Positions 8,830 through 10,338 of a stretch of DNA of 10,338 nucleotides are shown in pieces. The stretch is taken from positions 1 through 10,338 of the forward strand of contig JAEPRB010000630.1 of the NCBI GenBank assembly GCA_016758965.1. The letters are read 5' to 3'. The DNA is from Circinella minor. Taxonomy: Eukaryota; Mucoromycota; Mucoromycetes; Mucorales; Lichtheimiaceae. Every line of letters begins with the position of its first letter. The stretch's first letter is position 1. Both the position numbers and the translations under genes were made by a program. The notes beneath the pieces were generated by a model. That model saw only the letters and a program-made list of their open reading frames with translations, did no database searches and was not told where the DNA came from.

Positions 8830-10338
8830 TTATCGTTTTCGTAATTGCTTTGGTGGTCGTCCCCGTCGTTGCTTAGGTGGAGATACATCATCTTGTCCAT
8901 CCTTAGCAGGTTGTTGCATCGAAGCAAGGTATTCGTGCAATATTTGTGAAGCATTTTCCAAATGCGTTGCTGGTTCCCAAGTAGCTTCGTGTGATGAATA
9001 ACCTTTCCATTTGACCAGGTACCGTAGTTTGTTTCTTCGTATACGATCGTCAAGAATAGCTTCAACTTCAAACTCGTCGTCAGAAGTATTGGTAATCACA
9101 GGAGGTCGTTCGGGTCGTCGATCCTTATCGTCTGGTTCCAAATATTCCTTGAGAGCACTAACATAAAAAACATTATGTGCTTTAATCGTCGCCGGCAGAT
9201 CAAGCTTATATGCAACTGATCCAATCCTTTTTAATATCTTGTATGGACAAGCCCACAGTGGAAGCTGTTTTTTGGTTGGTGCATTGGAATAAACATCAGG
9301 ATTAAGATGTGCCGTCTTAACGAAAACTTGATTTCCAACTTCAAGCACCAAATCACATCGTTTCCGGTTAGCATACATAGCTTGTCGTTCCGTTGTTGCT
9401 TCTTTAATGGCTTTAGTAACGTCGATCCAAATGGCATCCAATTGCTTGGCAAGGGCACCGGCATAGACACTATTTACTGCATCGTCACCCTGTCGGATGG
9501 ATGCTTGGTATCATTATATGTATGTTCCAACACAGGAAGCCATTCGTCCCAATCCTTCTGATTATACGCCATGTAACGTCGTAACATGTCTTCAAGGTTG
9601 CAGTTGGTTCGCTGCGTTTGACTGTCTGATTCTGCGTGCATACTGGAAGAAAGTCGTCTTTGAACTCCTAATAGTTTTGTTAAGGCCGTCCAAAACTTAG
9701 AAGTAAAGCGTACGTCTCGATCTGATCTGATACAATATCATTTGGCAATCCATCCATGCTGTCGATATATTTCGCGCAAAAATAGGTGAGCAAAATCTTC
9801 TGCTGTATCCATCGTCTTACAAGGAGCGAAATGACCACGTTTCGAAAAGCGATCCACAAAAACGGCGATTGCATCAAAGTGTCGAGGCATCTTGGGTAAA
9901 TGAACAATAAAATCCACTGGAATAGAAGTCCATTGTCCTTCAGCTATTTGTAGCGGTTGAAGTAATCCAGCAGGTTTTTGATTCGTCGACTTAGTCCGTT
10001 GACATAGGTCACAAGTAGCAATATAACGTCGAACATCCTTGTTCATATGTGGCCAAGAGTAAGTCCGGCAAAGTATTTCCATTGTGGCGTCAATACCTCT
10101 ATGTTCTGCTACTGGTGCATCATGAGCGTCATGCAAAATCGTATTTAGTAGCGTTGGCATTCTTGGTACACAAAGAAGTCGTCTTCCATCCATGTTACGA
10201 TAAACAATACAATCTTCCAAAGAATATTCGCCATTATCGTCATTTGTTCGTAACTTGGATAAGATATCAGTCCAAAAAGAATCGTCCGCATAATGCTTTG
10301 CACAGTCTTTGCTAAACATCTCCCCGCTCACTGAAATA
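8830..10338 (-). pseudogene. Ty3/gypsy pol, integrase and chromodomain part, disrupted
   Basis: The 5' side runs off the window. First block (10338 to about 9757): end of the RNase H-integrase linker, then an H2C2 zinc finger (two His 7 residues apart, followed by CDLC), a GLLQPL stretch, the first catalytic Asp in VDFI (9912-9914) and VDRFSK. The frame then breaks at a 4-bp tandem duplication (9749-9756) and returns after a 5-bp one (9721-9730). The second Asp is in SDRD (9720-9722). The third catalytic position, exactly 35 residues on, is Gln (codon 9612-9614) instead of Glu. Near 9490-9494 the frame changes again and the expected residues after HPS are missing; the old frame hits a stop at 9474-9476. 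The last block (to 8830) holds the GPY/F-like motif (WACPYKI), a chromodomain (8923-9072) whose three cage positions are aromatic (F, W, Y), and an AT-hook (RGRPP) near the C-terminus. A group-I-type chromodomain is known to steer integration toward methylated H3K9 chromatin. Confidence 0.88.

Larger units (their letters stand above)
7976..10338 (-). mobile_element. Ty3/gypsy chromovirus-type retrotransposon, 3' part (cut by window edge)
   Basis: The order in sense direction is: pol (linker, integrase, chromodomain), untranslated spacer, polypurine tract, 3' LTR. Gag, protease, reverse transcriptase, RNase H and the 5' LTR would lie beyond 10338. Integrase C-terminal GPY/F-type and chromodomain sequences place it with the chromoviruses. 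Frameshifts, a stop and a changed catalytic residue show that it cannot transpose on its own. Confidence 0.9.

Noticed and set aside
9307..9700. Plus-strand open frames opposite integrase
   Set aside because: They are antisense shadows of the recognisable pol sequence.

Overview
The window looks like fungal nuclear DNA. It is AT-rich, its genes are split by many short GT-AG introns (about 60-130 bp, several with a CTAAT or CTAAC branch site), and it carries a KDZ-type DNA transposase and a chromodomain-bearing Ty3/gypsy retrotransposon. Both element types are typical of fungi. An early-diverging lineage such as Mucoromycota would fit, but the sequence does not prove it. No bacterial gene, rRNA, tRNA or CRISPR array was seen.

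Layout. Positions 1-319 are AT-rich flank with one imperfect 37-nt palindrome. Positions 320-575 hold a degenerate fold-back minisatellite with units of about 69-79 bp. Positions 653-2090 hold a six-exon gene of unknown function; its N-terminus has a WNLF segment loosely like fungal HMG-type proteins, and its last exon carries two opposite frameshifts. Positions 2091-2792 are an AT-rich spacer with poly(A) signals, a 31-bp tandem repeat and a TATA box. Positions 2793-6680 hold a KDZ transposase gene of about 13 exons (about 914 residues once two +1 frameshifts are discounted). All catalytic-core motifs are present: two CxC motifs, CPACP, DGN, YDIGC and DGEGMERLWS. Positions 6681-7509 are very AT-rich with no gene. 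Positions 7510-7742 hold two small exon-like blocks that could be the 3' end of a decayed gene, next to a 13-bp inverted repeat.

Positions 7976-10338 are the 3' part of a minus-strand Ty3/gypsy chromovirus-type element, cut by the window edge. It comprises a 375-bp 3' LTR (TG...CA), a polypurine tract, a 470-bp untranslated spacer, and pol from the end of the RNase H-integrase linker through integrase to a chromodomain with an AT-hook. This copy is dead: two microduplications (4 and 5 bp, together in frame), a catalytic Glu-to-Gln change exactly at the D-35-E position, and an indel with an in-frame stop.

Working together: the KDZ transposase and the upstream gene lie in the same direction 700 bp apart and have decayed by similar single-base indels. 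They may be two genes of one DNA transposon, with the upstream protein as an accessory DNA-binding factor. That is inference: no terminal inverted repeats or target duplication bounding the pair were identified. The most unexpected signal is a strong, one-strand enrichment of the pentamer TCGTC (GACGA in the sense direction) across coding and noncoding parts of the retrotransposon.
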